From positions 1,116,001 through 1,180,000 of the forward strand of contig CAVQCN010000001.1 in the NCBI GenBank assembly GCA_963711035.1: 64,000 bases of DNA, written 5' to 3'. The notes under the pieces were generated by a model that had not been told where the DNA came from, did not search any database, and saw only the letters and a program-made list of their open reading frames with translations. The translations under genes were made by a program, and so were the position numbers. Shown piece by piece: positions 7,920 through 17,422 of this stretch. Position 1 is the stretch's first letter; each line of letters begins with the position of its first letter. This stretch comes from WHTK01 sp963711035. GTDB taxonomy: Bacteria; Chloroflexota; Dehalococcoidia; DSTF01; WHTK01.

Positions 7920-8973
7920 TCAGGAGCAGGCGACGGCGTACACGTCCCGGACGCCGGCCGGCAGGTCATGCTCCTGCCATGTCTTGCCTGCGTCGAGGGT
8001 GCTGAACACCTGGCCGCCGCGGCTGACGCAGTGTACCTGGTTAGCGTCCTGCCGGTGCAGCGCCACGGCCATCATTGTCGTCTCTGCCTTGATGCCGTGG
8101 TCGAAGCGAGTCCAGGTCTGGCCAAGGTCGGCGCTTCGATAGAGGGAGCCGTCCTTGCTGCGCGCCGCCGGGCTGAGGCAGGCGTAGAGCACACGCGGGT
8201 CTTCGGGCGAGACGCGCACGTCTCGGCTGTAAGTCAGGGGTGAGAACCGGCCGACCTCCATGTCGCTCCAGGAGGCGCCGTGGTCCTCGCTCCGGAAGAG
8301 CCCCATGCGCACCGCGAGGATAGACGGTGCCGGGGCTGGCGGCGCTGACACACAGGGCGTGGCCGTCCATCATGCCCTCGATTTCCGTATCGCTCTGGAG
8401 ACGGCTCTTGAGGTGCGGCCGCTCCGCCAGCTCGATGAGGTCCCTGCTGCAGTCCTCCCACGTCTGGCCGCCGTCGAGGCTGCGCATGACGCCGCCGACC
8501 TCCAGCGTGACGTAGATTTCATCCGGGTTGGTTGGATCGAGGGCAATGCGCATCACGCGGCAGGGAAACTCCATCTTGACGCGTTCGGGCAGCTGCGGTG
8601 TCGGCAGACGGCGCCAGGTCTCGCCGGCGTCGTCGCTGCGGTAGATGCCGACCGGCTGCGTGCCGGCGTAGACGATGCGTGGGTCACGCGGATGCAGGGT
8701 GATAGCCCATACCTGCGCGAGCGAGTCGGGCAGGGGCAGATGAGACCAGCTTTCGCCGCCGTCCTCGGTGCGGTACGGACCGCCGTGCGTGCCGATGTAG
8801 ACGACTCCAGGTTCCGTGGGGTGAGGTGTGATCGCCTGCACCTGCGCCCCGTCGGGGAGGCCCCGGGTCAGCTGCTGCCAGTCGCCGCCGTCTGTCTCGC
8901 GGCGGAAGATGCCGCCGCGAGAGTGGGAATCAGCGCGAGCAGCGCCGACGTAGACATGAGATGTGAGTGCCAT
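7920..8973 (-). pseudogene. BNR/Asp-box repeat beta-propeller protein, interrupted by one frameshift
   Basis: A sialidase/sortilin-like propeller of about 350 residues made of repeated Asp-box motifs (YRTEDGGESWS, YRSDDAGETWR, MRSLDGGQTWE, FRSEDHGASWS, YRSADLGQTWT, FSTLDAGKTWQ). Start is ATG 8973 with AAGGAGG seven bases upstream. The frame breaks after ASPGTVY near 8319. Removing one base of the GG pair at 8318-8319 restores ...TVYLAVRMGLFRSED without loss, and the total length (1054) is one more than a multiple of three. It is therefore either a very young pseudogene or an assembly error. No signal peptide is seen. Substrate unknown. Confidence 0.8.
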
Positions 8974-9002
8974 GCTGATGCCTCCTTCGGTTCAATCGCG
9001 GC

Positions 9003-10160
9003 CTATTCGAGGTCAAAGAGGCGGTTGAAATCGGCGCAGCGGGCAGGGTCGAGGTCTCTGTCGGCCAGCGCCGGGTCGTCGGGAAGGTAGCGGTAGGCGC
9101 GGAAGACCCAGGAGTTCTTGGTCCCGTTGGCCAGGTTGTTGACGAAGGGAGAAATCCACTCCCACACGAGTTCGCCGCGACGCGTGACCTCGAAGAGGCG
9201 GCCGGTTGCGCCTTCGCAGATCAACACGTTACCGCCCGGCAGCCGGTGGGCGCCCGAGATGTGGGCGCTGAGGAACTGCACCTCGGGGTCGGCCACGTAC
9301 TGCCAGACTGTACTGTCGTCCTTCGGGTTGATCTCGAGCACCGACGAGCGCGGCGAGCCGATGCGGTGCATGCCGTTGTCGAAGACCTGGACGTTGCCGT
9401 TGGGAAGAAACGTTGCGTGATGCTGATGGTGGATGTTCGGCGCGCCGTACTTCCAACGCAGCTTACCCGACTTGCCGTCGATGATGCCGATGCGGCTGTT
9501 CGTGCGGCACGAGAACGCGATGTTGCCGTCCGCGTCGACGTCCAGGCTGTTCGTGTGGGTCCACTCCACGCGGCGTTCCAGCGGGCAGATCGGATCGCGC
9601 CGCGGGTCGAGCAACTTCCAGAGGCTGGTACGGCGCACCTCCTTGCCACTGCGGTCGATCTCCACGAAATCGTCTGAGACCAGCGGTGGCGTCTTCTGGG
9701 CGTCACGGTAGCCGCCGTGCACCTGGCGCGCGAGCTCGGGCGGGATTTCGACGAACTGGTTGGTCAATGTGTTGCCGTTGGGCAGGCGGACGAAGTCGTG
9801 GTGGAGTGCCTGGTTTTCGTATCGCCAGAGCTCGTTGCCGTCCCAATCGAGCTCGATGAGCCGGGTCGCGTTGCCGCCGATGCGGCGAATGTTGACCTCG
9901 AACGGCGGCGGAGTCTTCGGATCGATCTGTGGCGTCGGGATGGAGGCGTCGGCTCCAAGGCTGAGCAGGTTCCCGTTCGGCAGCAGCCGGGAGTAGATGG
10001 TCCGCTGGCCGGCGAGATGCCAGCGGTGGACGATGCGTCCCTGCATGTCGATGAGGTAGGTGGCGTCGCCGCCCATCGGCGAGACCAACGTGTAGCCCTT
10101 CACCGAGGCTGATGGTTGGTGATAGGTGAGACCCGTCTTGCGATGCGGCGACCATCCCAT
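9003..10160 (-). CDS. Arylsulfotransferase-like beta-propeller protein (ASST family)
   Basis: A 385-residue six-bladed-propeller type protein resembling aryl-sulfate sulfotransferases, which move sulfate between phenols without PAPS. Typical blade motifs are seen (YLIDMQGRIVHRWHL, RLIELDWDGNELWRYEN, DGNIAFSCRTNSRIGIID), with the conserved histidines in WTHTNSLDVD and the HHQHHATFLPNGN strand where catalytic residues lie in characterised members. There is no signal peptide, whereas the E. coli-type enzyme is periplasmic, so it may act in the cytoplasm or not be a sulfotransferase. Start is ATG 10160 behind GAGGG. It is upstream of the BNR-repeat gene on the same strand. Confidence 0.75.
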   Translation of the reverse strand: MGWSPHRKTGLTYHQPSASVKGYTLVSPMGGDATYLIDMQGRIVHRWHLAGQRTIYSRLLPNGNLLSLGADASIPTPQIDPKTPPPFEVNIRRIGGNATRLIELDWDGNELWRYENQALHHDFVRLPNGNTLTNQFVEIPPELARQVHGGYRDAQKTPPLVSDDFVEIDRSGKEVRRTSLWKLLDPRRDPICPLERRVEWTHTNSLDVDADGNIAFSCRTNSRIGIIDGKSGKLRWKYGAPNIHHQHHATFLPNGNVQVFDNGMHRIGSPRSSVLEINPKDDSTVWQYVADPEVQFLSAHISGAHRLPGGNVLICEGATGRLFEVTRRGELVWEWISPFVNNLANGTKNSWVFRAYRYLPDDPALADRDLDPARCADFNRLFDLE

Positions 10161-10303
10161 GTTCTGCCCTCATGGTGTGCTCGAGACCGCCTGGTCGGTT
10201 CGTGCCGTCTAGCAATCGCACGATCTTTACGCCGCCGACGGATCGCGTCAAGCGCAGGGCCACGGACTCATCGTGGAGGCGACTTGAAAGGGTAACCCCC
10301 GTC

Positions 10304-10362
10304 TTGACAGCGTGACAGGATGGCACCTAACCTGCCGCCCAAGTTCCGTAACAAAAGTTACG
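10304..10362 (+). promoter_or_regulatory. Candidate promoter and operator of the flavin reductase gene
   Basis: A perfect -35 box TTGACA (10304-10309) is followed, 18 bases on, by TAACCT, a weak -10. Just downstream is a perfect palindrome CGTAAC-AAAA-GTTACG (10347-10362), 20 bases before the flavin reductase start. Its size and position suit a TetR- or MarR-type operator, but no adjacent regulator is present. Confidence 0.4.
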
Positions 10363-10381
10363 TTGGTCTGAGGGCGTTCGT

Positions 10382-10909
10382 ATGCCGGCCTCCCGAGAAC
10401 CGAACCAGAACAATACGGTGTCGTCCCTGCAGGACAGCTTCAGGCGAGCCTGCGCTATGTTCCCCAGCGGGGTGACGGTGATCACGGCGCGCGATGCAGG
10501 GCTGGTCCACGGCATCACGGCCAATGCCTTCTCCAGCGTGTCGTTGCGTCCTCCTATGGTGCTCGTCTGCGTGGCGCGTGAGAGCAAACTGCACGACATG
10601 GTCATCCGCAGCGGCGCCTTCGCGGTCAGCATCCTCGCCAACGACCAGGCGTCCCTCAGCGATTACTTCGCGACGCCGGGCCGTGAGCCGGTGGCGTCGC
10701 TGACCGACCTCGGGCACCGGCATACGACGCACAGCACGGGCGTGCCGACCCTGGAGGGCTGCGCCGCGTTTTTCGACTGCACGCTGGCCCAGGCATACGA
10801 GGGTGGCGATCACACGATCTTTGTCGGGGCGGTGCAGGCGGCGGGTGCGGACCCGGAGAAAGTTCCGCTGCTGTTCCACGCGCGTGGCTATCGGCGGCTT
10901 GTTTCCTGA
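10382..10909 (+). CDS. Flavin reductase domain protein (reductase partner of HpaB-type monooxygenase)
   Basis: A 175-residue FMN/FAD reductase of the HpaC/RutF type that supplies reduced flavin to a two-component monooxygenase. Marks: the N-terminal FRRACAMFPSGVTVITAR, GITANAFSSVSLRPPMVLVC (flavin-binding split barrel), FAVSILANDQ and the C-terminal DHTIFVGAVQAA strand. Length is normal. A GAGGG site lies seven bases before ATG. The HpaB-type oxygenase follows 113 bases downstream on the same strand, which supports pairing. A palindrome in its promoter suggests inducible control. Confidence 0.85.
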   Translation: MPASREPNQNNTVSSLQDSFRRACAMFPSGVTVITARDAGLVHGITANAFSSVSLRPPMVLVCVARESKLHDMVIRSGAFAVSILANDQASLSDYFATPGREPVASLTDLGHRHTTHSTGVPTLEGCAAFFDCTLAQAYEGGDHTIFVGAVQAAGADPEKVPLLFHARGYRRLVS

Positions 10910-11022
10910 GCCGGCTGTGTGGTCGGACACTGGTTGACACCTCGATGGGCCGCACCTACGATTTCGGCCGACAAGCGGGCGCGCGAAAGCGCTGAACGAC
11001 AAGACGGAGGCGAGGGGCAGCG

Positions 11023-12519
11023 ATGAAGACGGGTGAACAGTACTTGCAAGGCCTGCGCGATGGGCGCGAGATTTGGCTCAACGGCCGCAAGGTCGAAGAC
11101 GTCACCACGGAGCCGGGCTTCCGGCGGACCGCCCGGGCGGTGGCCCAGTACTACGACTTCCAGAACCTGCCCGAAGTGCGCGACCTTATGACCTACGAGA
11201 CGCCGGACGGCGACCGCGCCGGCATGTCCTTCATCGAGCCGAAGTCGAAGGAAGATCTGCGTAAGCGCGCCGCCGCGTTCGCTGCCTGGGCGGACGTCAG
11301 TTGCGGCCTGATGGGCCGGGCGCCGGACTATATGAACGCCTGTATCATGGCGGTGGGCGCCGCACGCGGCTTCCTCGGCCAGAACGACGCTCGCTTCGGC
11401 GAGAACGCCTACAACTACTACCTGCACTGCCGCCGCGACGATGTCTGCCTCACGCACACCTTTGTGACGCCGATGATCGACCGCTTCAAGCGGCTCGGCG
11501 AGCAGGAGCCCTTCCTCACGGCCGGCGCGGTGCGTGAGACCTCGAACGGGATCATCGTCCGCGGCGCCAAGGTCGTCGCCACGCTCGCGCCGTTCTGCGA
11601 CGAGAACCTGTCGCTCGCCGCCGGCCTCACTCTCCTCCAGGATGACGAGCTGCAGTACGGCATCGCCTTCACGCACCCGGTCAGTGCGCCCGGCGTGCGC
11701 TGGATCTGCCGCGACAGCCTCGAGACAGAGCGCAGCCACTTCGATCGCCCGGTCGCGGGCCGGCTGGACGAGATGGACTGCGTTGCCGTCTTCGACGACG
11801 TCGAGATTCCCTGGGAGAACGTCCTCATCTACAAGGACCGCGACATCCACAACGGCCTGATGAACGGCATGCGCTTCACGGAGTCGCTCGGCCACCAGGT
11901 CCTGGTGAAGAACGTGGCGAAGACGCGCTTCCTCTTCGGCCTCGCCCACCTCATCGCCGAGACGACGCAGGTCAACCACTTCGTCAACGTCCAGGAGAAG
12001 CTGGGCGAGATCCTGGTCTACCTCTGGAACTGCGAATCGCTGGCCACTGCGGCCGTCGAGGACGCCTTCCAGGCCGACAACGGCTACTGGTACTGCAGCC
12101 CGAAAGCGATCAACGCCGGCCTGCGCCTCTACCCCGAGTACTACCCGCGCATCATGCACATCATTCAGCAGATCGGCGCCAGCGGGTACATCGCGACGCC
12201 GCAGGAGGCGACCTTCGACGCGATCGGCGACGCCATCGAGCGTTACTTCCAGGGCGCGACCAAAGACGCTCGCGGCCGCGTGCAGCTGTTCCGGCTGGCC
12301 TGGGACTTCATCGGCGACTCCTGGGGCGGCCGCCAGGAGCTCTACGAGCGCAACTTCTTCGGCGACAACGAGCGCTTCCGGTCCCTGCTCTATCAGTTCG
12401 TCGACAAGAGCGAGGCAATCGAGATGGTGCAGCGCATCCTGGAGCCACCGACGGAGCAGCGCCCGTTCGTCGTCCCGGACCGCCTGCTGCAGGGCGCGCC
12501 GGCGCCGGGCCGCTCGTAG
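11023..12519 (+). CDS. hpaB: 4-hydroxyphenylacetate 3-monooxygenase-type oxygenase (HpaB family)
   Basis: A 498-residue FADH2-dependent phenol ortho-hydroxylase with an acyl-CoA-dehydrogenase-like fold, acting with a separate flavin reductase. Family marks: the N-terminal GEQYLQGLRDGREIWLNG, the RTARAVAQYYD and MTYETPDG segments, VRETSNGIIVRGAK, DDVEIPWENVLIYKDRD, and WDFIGDSWGGRQELYERNF near the end. A GGAGG-type site precedes the ATG. It sits downstream of the flavin reductase and so forms a plausible two-component system. The substrate could be 4-hydroxyphenylacetate or another phenol, including chlorophenols as in the related TftD; no ring-cleavage gene follows. Confidence 0.88.
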   Translation: MKTGEQYLQGLRDGREIWLNGRKVEDVTTEPGFRRTARAVAQYYDFQNLPEVRDLMTYETPDGDRAGMSFIEPKSKEDLRKRAAAFAAWADVSCGLMGRAPDYMNACIMAVGAARGFLGQNDARFGENAYNYYLHCRRDDVCLTHTFVTPMIDRFKRLGEQEPFLTAGAVRETSNGIIVRGAKVVATLAPFCDENLSLAAGLTLLQDDELQYGIAFTHPVSAPGVRWICRDSLETERSHFDRPVAGRLDEMDCVAVFDDVEIPWENVLIYKDRDIHNGLMNGMRFTESLGHQVLVKNVAKTRFLFGLAHLIAETTQVNHFVNVQEKLGEILVYLWNCESLATAAVEDAFQADNGYWYCSPKAINAGLRLYPEYYPRIMHIIQQIGASGYIATPQEATFDAIGDAIERYFQGATKDARGRVQLFRLAWDFIGDSWGGRQELYERNFFGDNERFRSLLYQFVDKSEAIEMVQRILEPPTEQRPFVVPDRLLQGAPAPGRS

Positions 12520-12520
12520 C

Positions 12521-13376
12521 CTAGCCCAGCTCCAGGGTTGTCACGCCGAAGACCTTGTCGATGGCGATGGCGGGCGCGTTGCCCCGATACATGCGCGCCG
12601 TCTCGAACATCGGCGTCATGTTGCGGCGCGTGACGAGCGCGAGGGCATCAGCGTTCGGCTGTGGTATGTCAATGTAGACTGGCTCGCCGGCCGGTATGCG
12701 CGTCACGAGAGCGTCGAAGAGCGCTTCGGCCGTAGGAGCGTCGTCGGCGAATAGCGGTCCGACGCGATAGCCAATGCGGGACGGCCGGATCATGGCGTAG
12801 CCGGTGAGCCTGCTTCCTTCCCTATACAGCAAAGCAGTTGCGTCGAGCTGCCGCAGCCAGCGCGCAAGGAAGGCGTGGCGAGGCGCCGGGAAGCAGGCGC
12901 GGTCGTAGCGCTCGACGGCATCGAGGTCGCCGGGCTCGTACGGAGCGATCTTCGGGTCGATCCTGCCTGGCAGGACTCGCGACGCCCTGGTAGCGCATGT
13001 TGTGGTAGGCGGTTGCGAAGCCCCAGATGGCGGCGTAGTGCTCTGCCTGCTCCAGGACGCCGTCCAGCCCGGCGACGGCCTCGCCGACGTGGCGGAACGC
13101 CTGCTGGGCGAGGCGAGGTCCCAGCGTGCCGCCGCGATGCTCCGGCTTCACGATGAAGAAGCCCATGAAGGCGTATTCGGGGCTGTACTTGACGGCGGAG
13201 ACGCTGGCCACCGCCTCGCCGTTCAGCAGGCCCATGTAATAGCCCCCGGGGTCGGCGGCGAAGTAGGCGTCGGCGTCGTGCAGGCCGGGGTTCCAGCCCT
13301 CGTTGGCAGCCCACTCGATCGCCACGTCGAGATCGTCGCGCGTCATGGGACGGATGACGAATCGGTCTGCGGTCAC
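12521..13376 (-). pseudogene. GNAT acetyltransferase with two GNAT-like halves, interrupted by one frameshift
   Basis: An acetyl-CoA-dependent N-acetyltransferase of about 285 residues. The N-terminal half (VTADRFVIRPMTRDDLDVAI, MGFFIVKPEHRGGTLGPRLA) is a canonical GNAT domain; the C-terminal half (YREGSRLTGYAMIRPS through DALVTRIPAGEPVYID) is the second domain of YitH-like proteins. The frame breaks just after RYQGVASPAR, near 12960-12972; shifting one base gives RIDPKIAPYEPGDLDAVERY and runs cleanly into the C-terminal half. Total length 856 is one over a multiple of three. Start is GTG 13376 with GGGAG upstream. It lies 25 bases after the MmgE/PrpD gene on the same strand. Confidence 0.75.
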
Positions 13377-13401
13377 GCGGTTGCTCCCACGCTCGGCCCG
13401 C

Positions 13402-14780
13402 CTAGACGGCGAGCCCGGCAAGCAGCGGTCCGACGCTCTCCAACTCCTCGATGCTGCCCACGAGCGACGCGATGGCGTCCGCTGCTTCCGCACCGACGAT
13501 CGGCGTTGCGAGGCTGTGGAACTTCGCGTCGAGCCGTTTGCCTTGCTCAGCGAGGTCGCTTGCCGGCACGCTGGAGTCGAACGCACCGCGCATCACGCTG
13601 CCGTCGCGCAGCGTGATGCTGACTTCGCTCGACATGGACGCGGTCGCCGGATCGCCGATGACCCGCACCCGGTCTCGCAGGCCCACCAGTTCAGGATCGA
13701 CGCAGCTCGCCGCGTCGTAGAGGGAAATGTCTGCGGTGTCGCGGCCCGCCAGAGCCATCGCGGCGGTGAGCCGCAGGCTGAACTTCGCCTCGAGGCCGGT
13801 GGACGGCCGCTCGATGTTGCACATGCGGAGGTTGTCTTCCGGCACTCTCGCCTCAATCCGCTCCACGTCTGCGGCCATGATGCCGTGGGCCTCGCGCAGG
13901 GCTCGTGCCGCGTCCATGGTTGCGTGCGTGCCATAGCAGGCCGCGTGGTACTTGAAGAGGGTCGACCCGATCTCGAACGTCTCGCCCAGCCCCGCGAGAG
14001 CGGCTTCCGGGTCGAACCTGTCGGTGTGCGTCTCCGCGAAGCCCTGCTCGCATTCCAGGGCGTCGTCGCGCGACGTGAAGCCCCGCTGCGCCAGCGACGC
14101 GGCCTGCAGTCCCCACATGGCGGCGCGGCCGGCGTGCAGCGGCTTGCAGTCCGTTCCAAACATCGACTTGAGGCCTGCCGCCTGCGTCGCCGCGATGCCG
14201 ATGGCGTGCGCGGTGCGCTCGGCGTCCAGTCCCAGCAGACGGGCGCACGCGGCAGCCGCGCCGATGGTGCCCAGCGTCCCCGTAGCGTGGAAGCCACGCT
14301 GGTAGTGCGACCAGGTAACGGCGCGCCCGACCCTGCATTCAACTTCGACGCCGGCGACGAACGCCGTCATGAGGTCCTCGGCCTGACGCGCCTTCCCGCT
14401 CCGCCAGGGCGAACAAGCGCCGGCGCTACCGGCACCGACGGGTGGCCGGGCATCGCCAGGTGTACGTCGTCGTAGTCGAGGGCGTGTCCCGCCGTGCCGT
14501 TGACGAGAGCCGCCAGCGCAGGCGAGGTTCGCTGCCTCGATCCGACGATCGTGGCGCGGGGCGCCGCCTCCTCCGAGAGCGCTTCCTCGAGGACTCGCTG
14601 CGTCGTGTCGCTGCCGACACCTGCCAGGGTCACGCCCAGCCAGTCGAGCAGGCAGTGCCGTGCGACGGTGCGGGCATCCTCGGAGAGGTCCTCGTATCGG
14701 AGGCCCGAAGCGTACTCCGCCAGCCGGCGCGTGATGCCTCCCCTGGTTGTGGTAATTGTGTCGGACGAACGCTCAGCCAT
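13402..14780 (-). pseudogene. MmgE/PrpD-family protein (2-methylcitrate dehydratase-like), two frameshifts
   Basis: This family includes 2-methylcitrate dehydratase, cis-aconitate decarboxylase and iminodisuccinate epimerase; the substrate here is unknown. The N-terminal piece (ITRRLAEYASGLRYEDLS, HALDYDDVHLAMPGHPS) runs from ATG 14780. The large C-terminal piece (TAFVAGVEVECRVGRAV, HYQRGFHATGTLGTIGAAAA, FKYHAACYGTHATMDAA) ends at 13402. Between them about ten codons read correctly only in the third frame (FALAEREGASG), so two single-base insertions are implied, near 14411-14417 and 14377-14385. Total length 1379 is two over a multiple of three, in agreement. Apart from these the ~450-residue protein is whole. 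Confidence 0.75.
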
Positions 14781-14897
14781 GATGTCCTCCTCGCTCGCGG
14801 CGCTAGCACCTTATGGCTGATCCGCCCGGCTGTCCAGCATCAACACGGTGACGCCGTCCTGTCGTACGCTAGGCAGCATCGTTGCAGGAGGCGAGAC

Positions 14898-15755
14898 ATG
14901 GGCAAGCTCGATGGCAAAATCGTGATCGTCACGGGCGCGAGCAGGGGCATCGGCGCCGAGATCGCCAGGCTCTTCGCGGCCGAGGGCGGCAAGGTGATCT
15001 GCTCGGCACGCACAGTGCAGGAAGGCACGCATCCGTTGGAGGGGTCCCTGGAGAAGACGATCGCCGACATCCACGCGGCGGGGGGTGAAGCAACCGCCGT
15101 GGCGGCGGATGTCTCCGATCCCGAAGCCTGCGAGCACCTCGTCCAGGAGGCGCGCCGCATCTACGGCCCCATCGACGTGCTCGTGAACAACGCGGCCCTC
15201 ACCTACTACGTGCCGATCAAGGACTACCCGCTGAACCGCTGGCTGCGCTCCTGGGCGGTCAACTTCCACGCCCCGTTCATCCTCAGCAAGCTGGTGCTGG
15301 AGGACATGATTCCGCGCCGCAGCGGCAGCATCGTCAACATCTCGTCGGGCGCGGCGGTCGGTCCCGGTCGCGGCCCGTATCCCGATGACGGCACTGCCGA
15401 TCGCGGCGGCACCTGCTACGGCGCGGAGAAAGCGGCGCTGGAGCGCTTCTCGCAAGGCCTGGCGCACGAGGTGTACCAGTACGGCGTCTCCGTCACCTGC
15501 GTGGCGCCATCGCTGGTGGTGCCGACGCCCGGTACCGTCTACCACAAGCTTGTAACCGGCCTGGACGACCCGCGTGGTGAGCCGCCGGAGCTCATGGCGA
15601 AGGCCTCGCTGCTCCTGGCGACGGAGCCTCTGGAAAAGGTGACGGGACGGGTCACTTATAGCCAGGAGATTCTTAAGGAGTTCGGCTGGATCGGCGACGG
15701 CCGCGGCCGTGGCGTCGATCCCAGCTTGCCCGTGAGCGGCTACAGCCAGCGGTAA
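14898..15755 (+). CDS. Short-chain dehydrogenase/reductase
   Basis: A 285-residue NAD(P)-dependent oxidoreductase of the SDR superfamily. The nucleotide-binding TGASRGIG is near residue 12, DVLVNNAAL near 98, SGSIVNISSG supplies the catalytic serine, and CYGAEKAALERF holds the YxxxK pair. The first strand ends in an uncharged residue followed by arginine (CSART), compatible with NADP. Start is ATG 14898 with GGAGG six bases upstream; a longer in-frame reading upstream has no ribosome site and runs through the divergent MmgE/PrpD gene. The long region around GPGRGPYPDDGTADRGG between Ser and Tyr is larger than usual. Substrate unknown. Confidence 0.9.
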   Translation: MGKLDGKIVIVTGASRGIGAEIARLFAAEGGKVICSARTVQEGTHPLEGSLEKTIADIHAAGGEATAVAADVSDPEACEHLVQEARRIYGPIDVLVNNAALTYYVPIKDYPLNRWLRSWAVNFHAPFILSKLVLEDMIPRRSGSIVNISSGAAVGPGRGPYPDDGTADRGGTCYGAEKAALERFSQGLAHEVYQYGVSVTCVAPSLVVPTPGTVYHKLVTGLDDPRGEPPELMAKASLLLATEPLEKVTGRVTYSQEILKEFGWIGDGRGRGVDPSLPVSGYSQR

Positions 15756-15827
15756 AGGCGCGCGAGACACGCCCGAGTTCTCCGTTAACGACGTACGTAA
15801 GCGCGGCAGGTCCTATCCTGAATAGGC

Positions 15828-16811
15828 ATGAATCTTGGCCTGCCCTCGCGACTGCATCGTGCCGTTCCGGCGATTTCTGGCATCGTCGTTCTCCTCATTG
15901 CGGCGGTAGCGTGTGCGGCTGGTGGTAACGGCGGAGCGCCTGCGCCGACGGCAGCGAGCAGCGTTTCGTCTCCGCCTCCCAAGACTTCTCCTTCGACGGC
16001 AGCCAACGTCTGGACATCGACCATCGACACCACGGCGATCCCGCTGGGCGACGGCAAGGTGTCGACCTCTCCGCAGGTCGGGTTCGTCGATTCATGCGTA
16101 ACGAACTTCCGCGGAGGCGGTGCACAGCACAGTGGCGACTGGATCGACGCCGCTCAGGGCACGTGGAATCTCGAAGCGAAGATCGCGGTACAGGGCGAGG
16201 TGACGTGGCCTGCAGCCAGCTTCACCGAGACGACGAGCGGTGGTCGGCGCGTCCTCACGACCGATGACCTGCCCGAAGACTATCCCACCGGGGTTTTCCC
16301 CATCGCGCCCGGCGACCCGGCGCACCAGTACGATACCAACCCCAATCACATCGCTTCGCAGTCCATCACGTATAGCCTGCCGCTCAATCCCCAGGCGGCT
16401 GCCACGCCTTCGTGCACGGGTCTGGGCCCCATCGGCGTCTTGACGGACGGAGTGTTGCTGTACAACGCGCTCGACGACGGCGGTCGCGACGCCGTCGCGC
16501 ATGAGACCCAGGACGAGTGCAACGGTCACCCGGACGGGCAGGACCGCTACCACTATCACGACGTGCCGTCGTGCATCCTGGCGCAGGCAACGGGCACTTC
16601 TGTCCTCGTCGGCTACGCGCTGGACGGCTACGGCATCTACGTGGAGCGCGACGCCCAGGGCAACCTGCCCACCAACGCCGACCTGGATGTTTGCCATGGC
16701 CGCACCAGCCAGGTGATGTGGAACGGCCAGGTCACCGAGATCTATCACTACGACGCCACGCTCGAGTATCCGTACACGGTCGGCTGCTTCCACGGCACGC
16801 CCGTCGGCTGA
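15828..16811 (+). CDS. YHYH-domain lipoprotein
   Basis: A 327-residue exported protein. The N-terminus has a basic start, a hydrophobic stretch and a lipobox ending AAVAC with C29 as the probable lipidated cysteine, then a Ser/Pro/Thr/Ala-rich linker to about residue 60. The globular part contains the family-defining DRYHYHDVP motif, VGYALDGYGIYVERD, DLDVCHGRTSQVMWNGQ and EIYHYDATLEYPYTVGCFHG, matching YHYH-domain proteins of unknown function. The several His/Cys residues could bind a metal (inference). It stands alone between an SDR and a zinc-ribbon gene. Confidence 0.82.
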   Translation: MNLGLPSRLHRAVPAISGIVVLLIAAVACAAGGNGGAPAPTAASSVSSPPPKTSPSTAANVWTSTIDTTAIPLGDGKVSTSPQVGFVDSCVTNFRGGGAQHSGDWIDAAQGTWNLEAKIAVQGEVTWPAASFTETTSGGRRVLTTDDLPEDYPTGVFPIAPGDPAHQYDTNPNHIASQSITYSLPLNPQAAATPSCTGLGPIGVLTDGVLLYNALDDGGRDAVAHETQDECNGHPDGQDRYHYHDVPSCILAQATGTSVLVGYALDGYGIYVERDAQGNLPTNADLDVCHGRTSQVMWNGQVTEIYHYDATLEYPYTVGCFHGTPVG

Positions 16812-16969
16812 ACGCTCTGCTCGAAGAGTTCCTGGGCAGCCGTCTATTGCGCCCGGGCACCGTTGCTCGCCCCCCGATTCGTCGACACTGCCTGTACTGG
16901 TTTCGCTATGCCGGCGTACAGCGTCCCCCGGATGTACCCTGGAAGTAGTCAGTCGACCGGAGGAAGCCC

Positions 16970-17422
16970 ATGACCCTGAAGTGCCCGCGTGACGGCACCC
17001 AGCTCCAGAAGTCTGAGGAGCACGGCGTTCCGTACGAAGCCTGTCCCCAATGCCACGGAGGCTGGTTCGATTTAGAGGAAGTGGAAGCGCTGGAAGCGAC
17101 GGTGGCCTCCGGAGATGCGCTTGCAGGTACGCTGGAGTACGCGAAACATCCCGGCGAGTTGCTGTGCCCCTCCTGCGGGCAGACGATGCAGGGCTTCGAC
17201 TTCCGAGGCCAGAATCTGCAGCTGGACGTCTGCGAGAACGAGCACGGCTACTGGCTGGACGGCGGCGAGGCGGAGCGGGTTCGCGACCTCATGCGCCAGC
17301 GCATGCGCGACCTGGGACGCTCCGCCCGAGCCGACGCTAGCTGGGCGCGGCAGCTCGACCGGGGTTTCGCTCCCAGCCTGGTAGAACGGATCGAGAGGGT
17401 GATCCTGGGCCGGCCCCGGTAG
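16970..17422 (+). CDS. Zinc-ribbon protein of the zf-TFIIB type
   Basis: A 150-residue cytoplasmic protein with two zinc-ribbon modules. The first has CPRDG and ACPQCHGGWFD, the classic CPxC-HG-W-D signature; the second has LLCPSCG and a degenerate partner, DVCENEHGYWLDGGE. The last 50 residues are basic and helical (RDLMRQRMRDLGRS) with a possible amphipathic C-terminus. Such proteins are widespread and uncharacterised. Start is ATG 16970 with GGAGG nine bases upstream. Confidence 0.82.
   Translation: MTLKCPRDGTQLQKSEEHGVPYEACPQCHGGWFDLEEVEALEATVASGDALAGTLEYAKHPGELLCPSCGQTMQGFDFRGQNLQLDVCENEHGYWLDGGEAERVRDLMRQRMRDLGRSARADASWARQLDRGFAPSLVERIERVILGRPR

Noticed and set aside
7920..8973. Programmed frameshifting in the BNR-repeat gene
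   Set aside because: No slippery heptamer, stimulatory stem or upstream stop that would make shifting meaningful; a one-base insertion explains it.
14442..14897. Upstream extension of the SDR at 14898 to 14442
   Set aside because: It runs antisense through the MmgE/PrpD gene and lacks a ribosome site, whereas ATG 14898 has GGAGG at the right distance.
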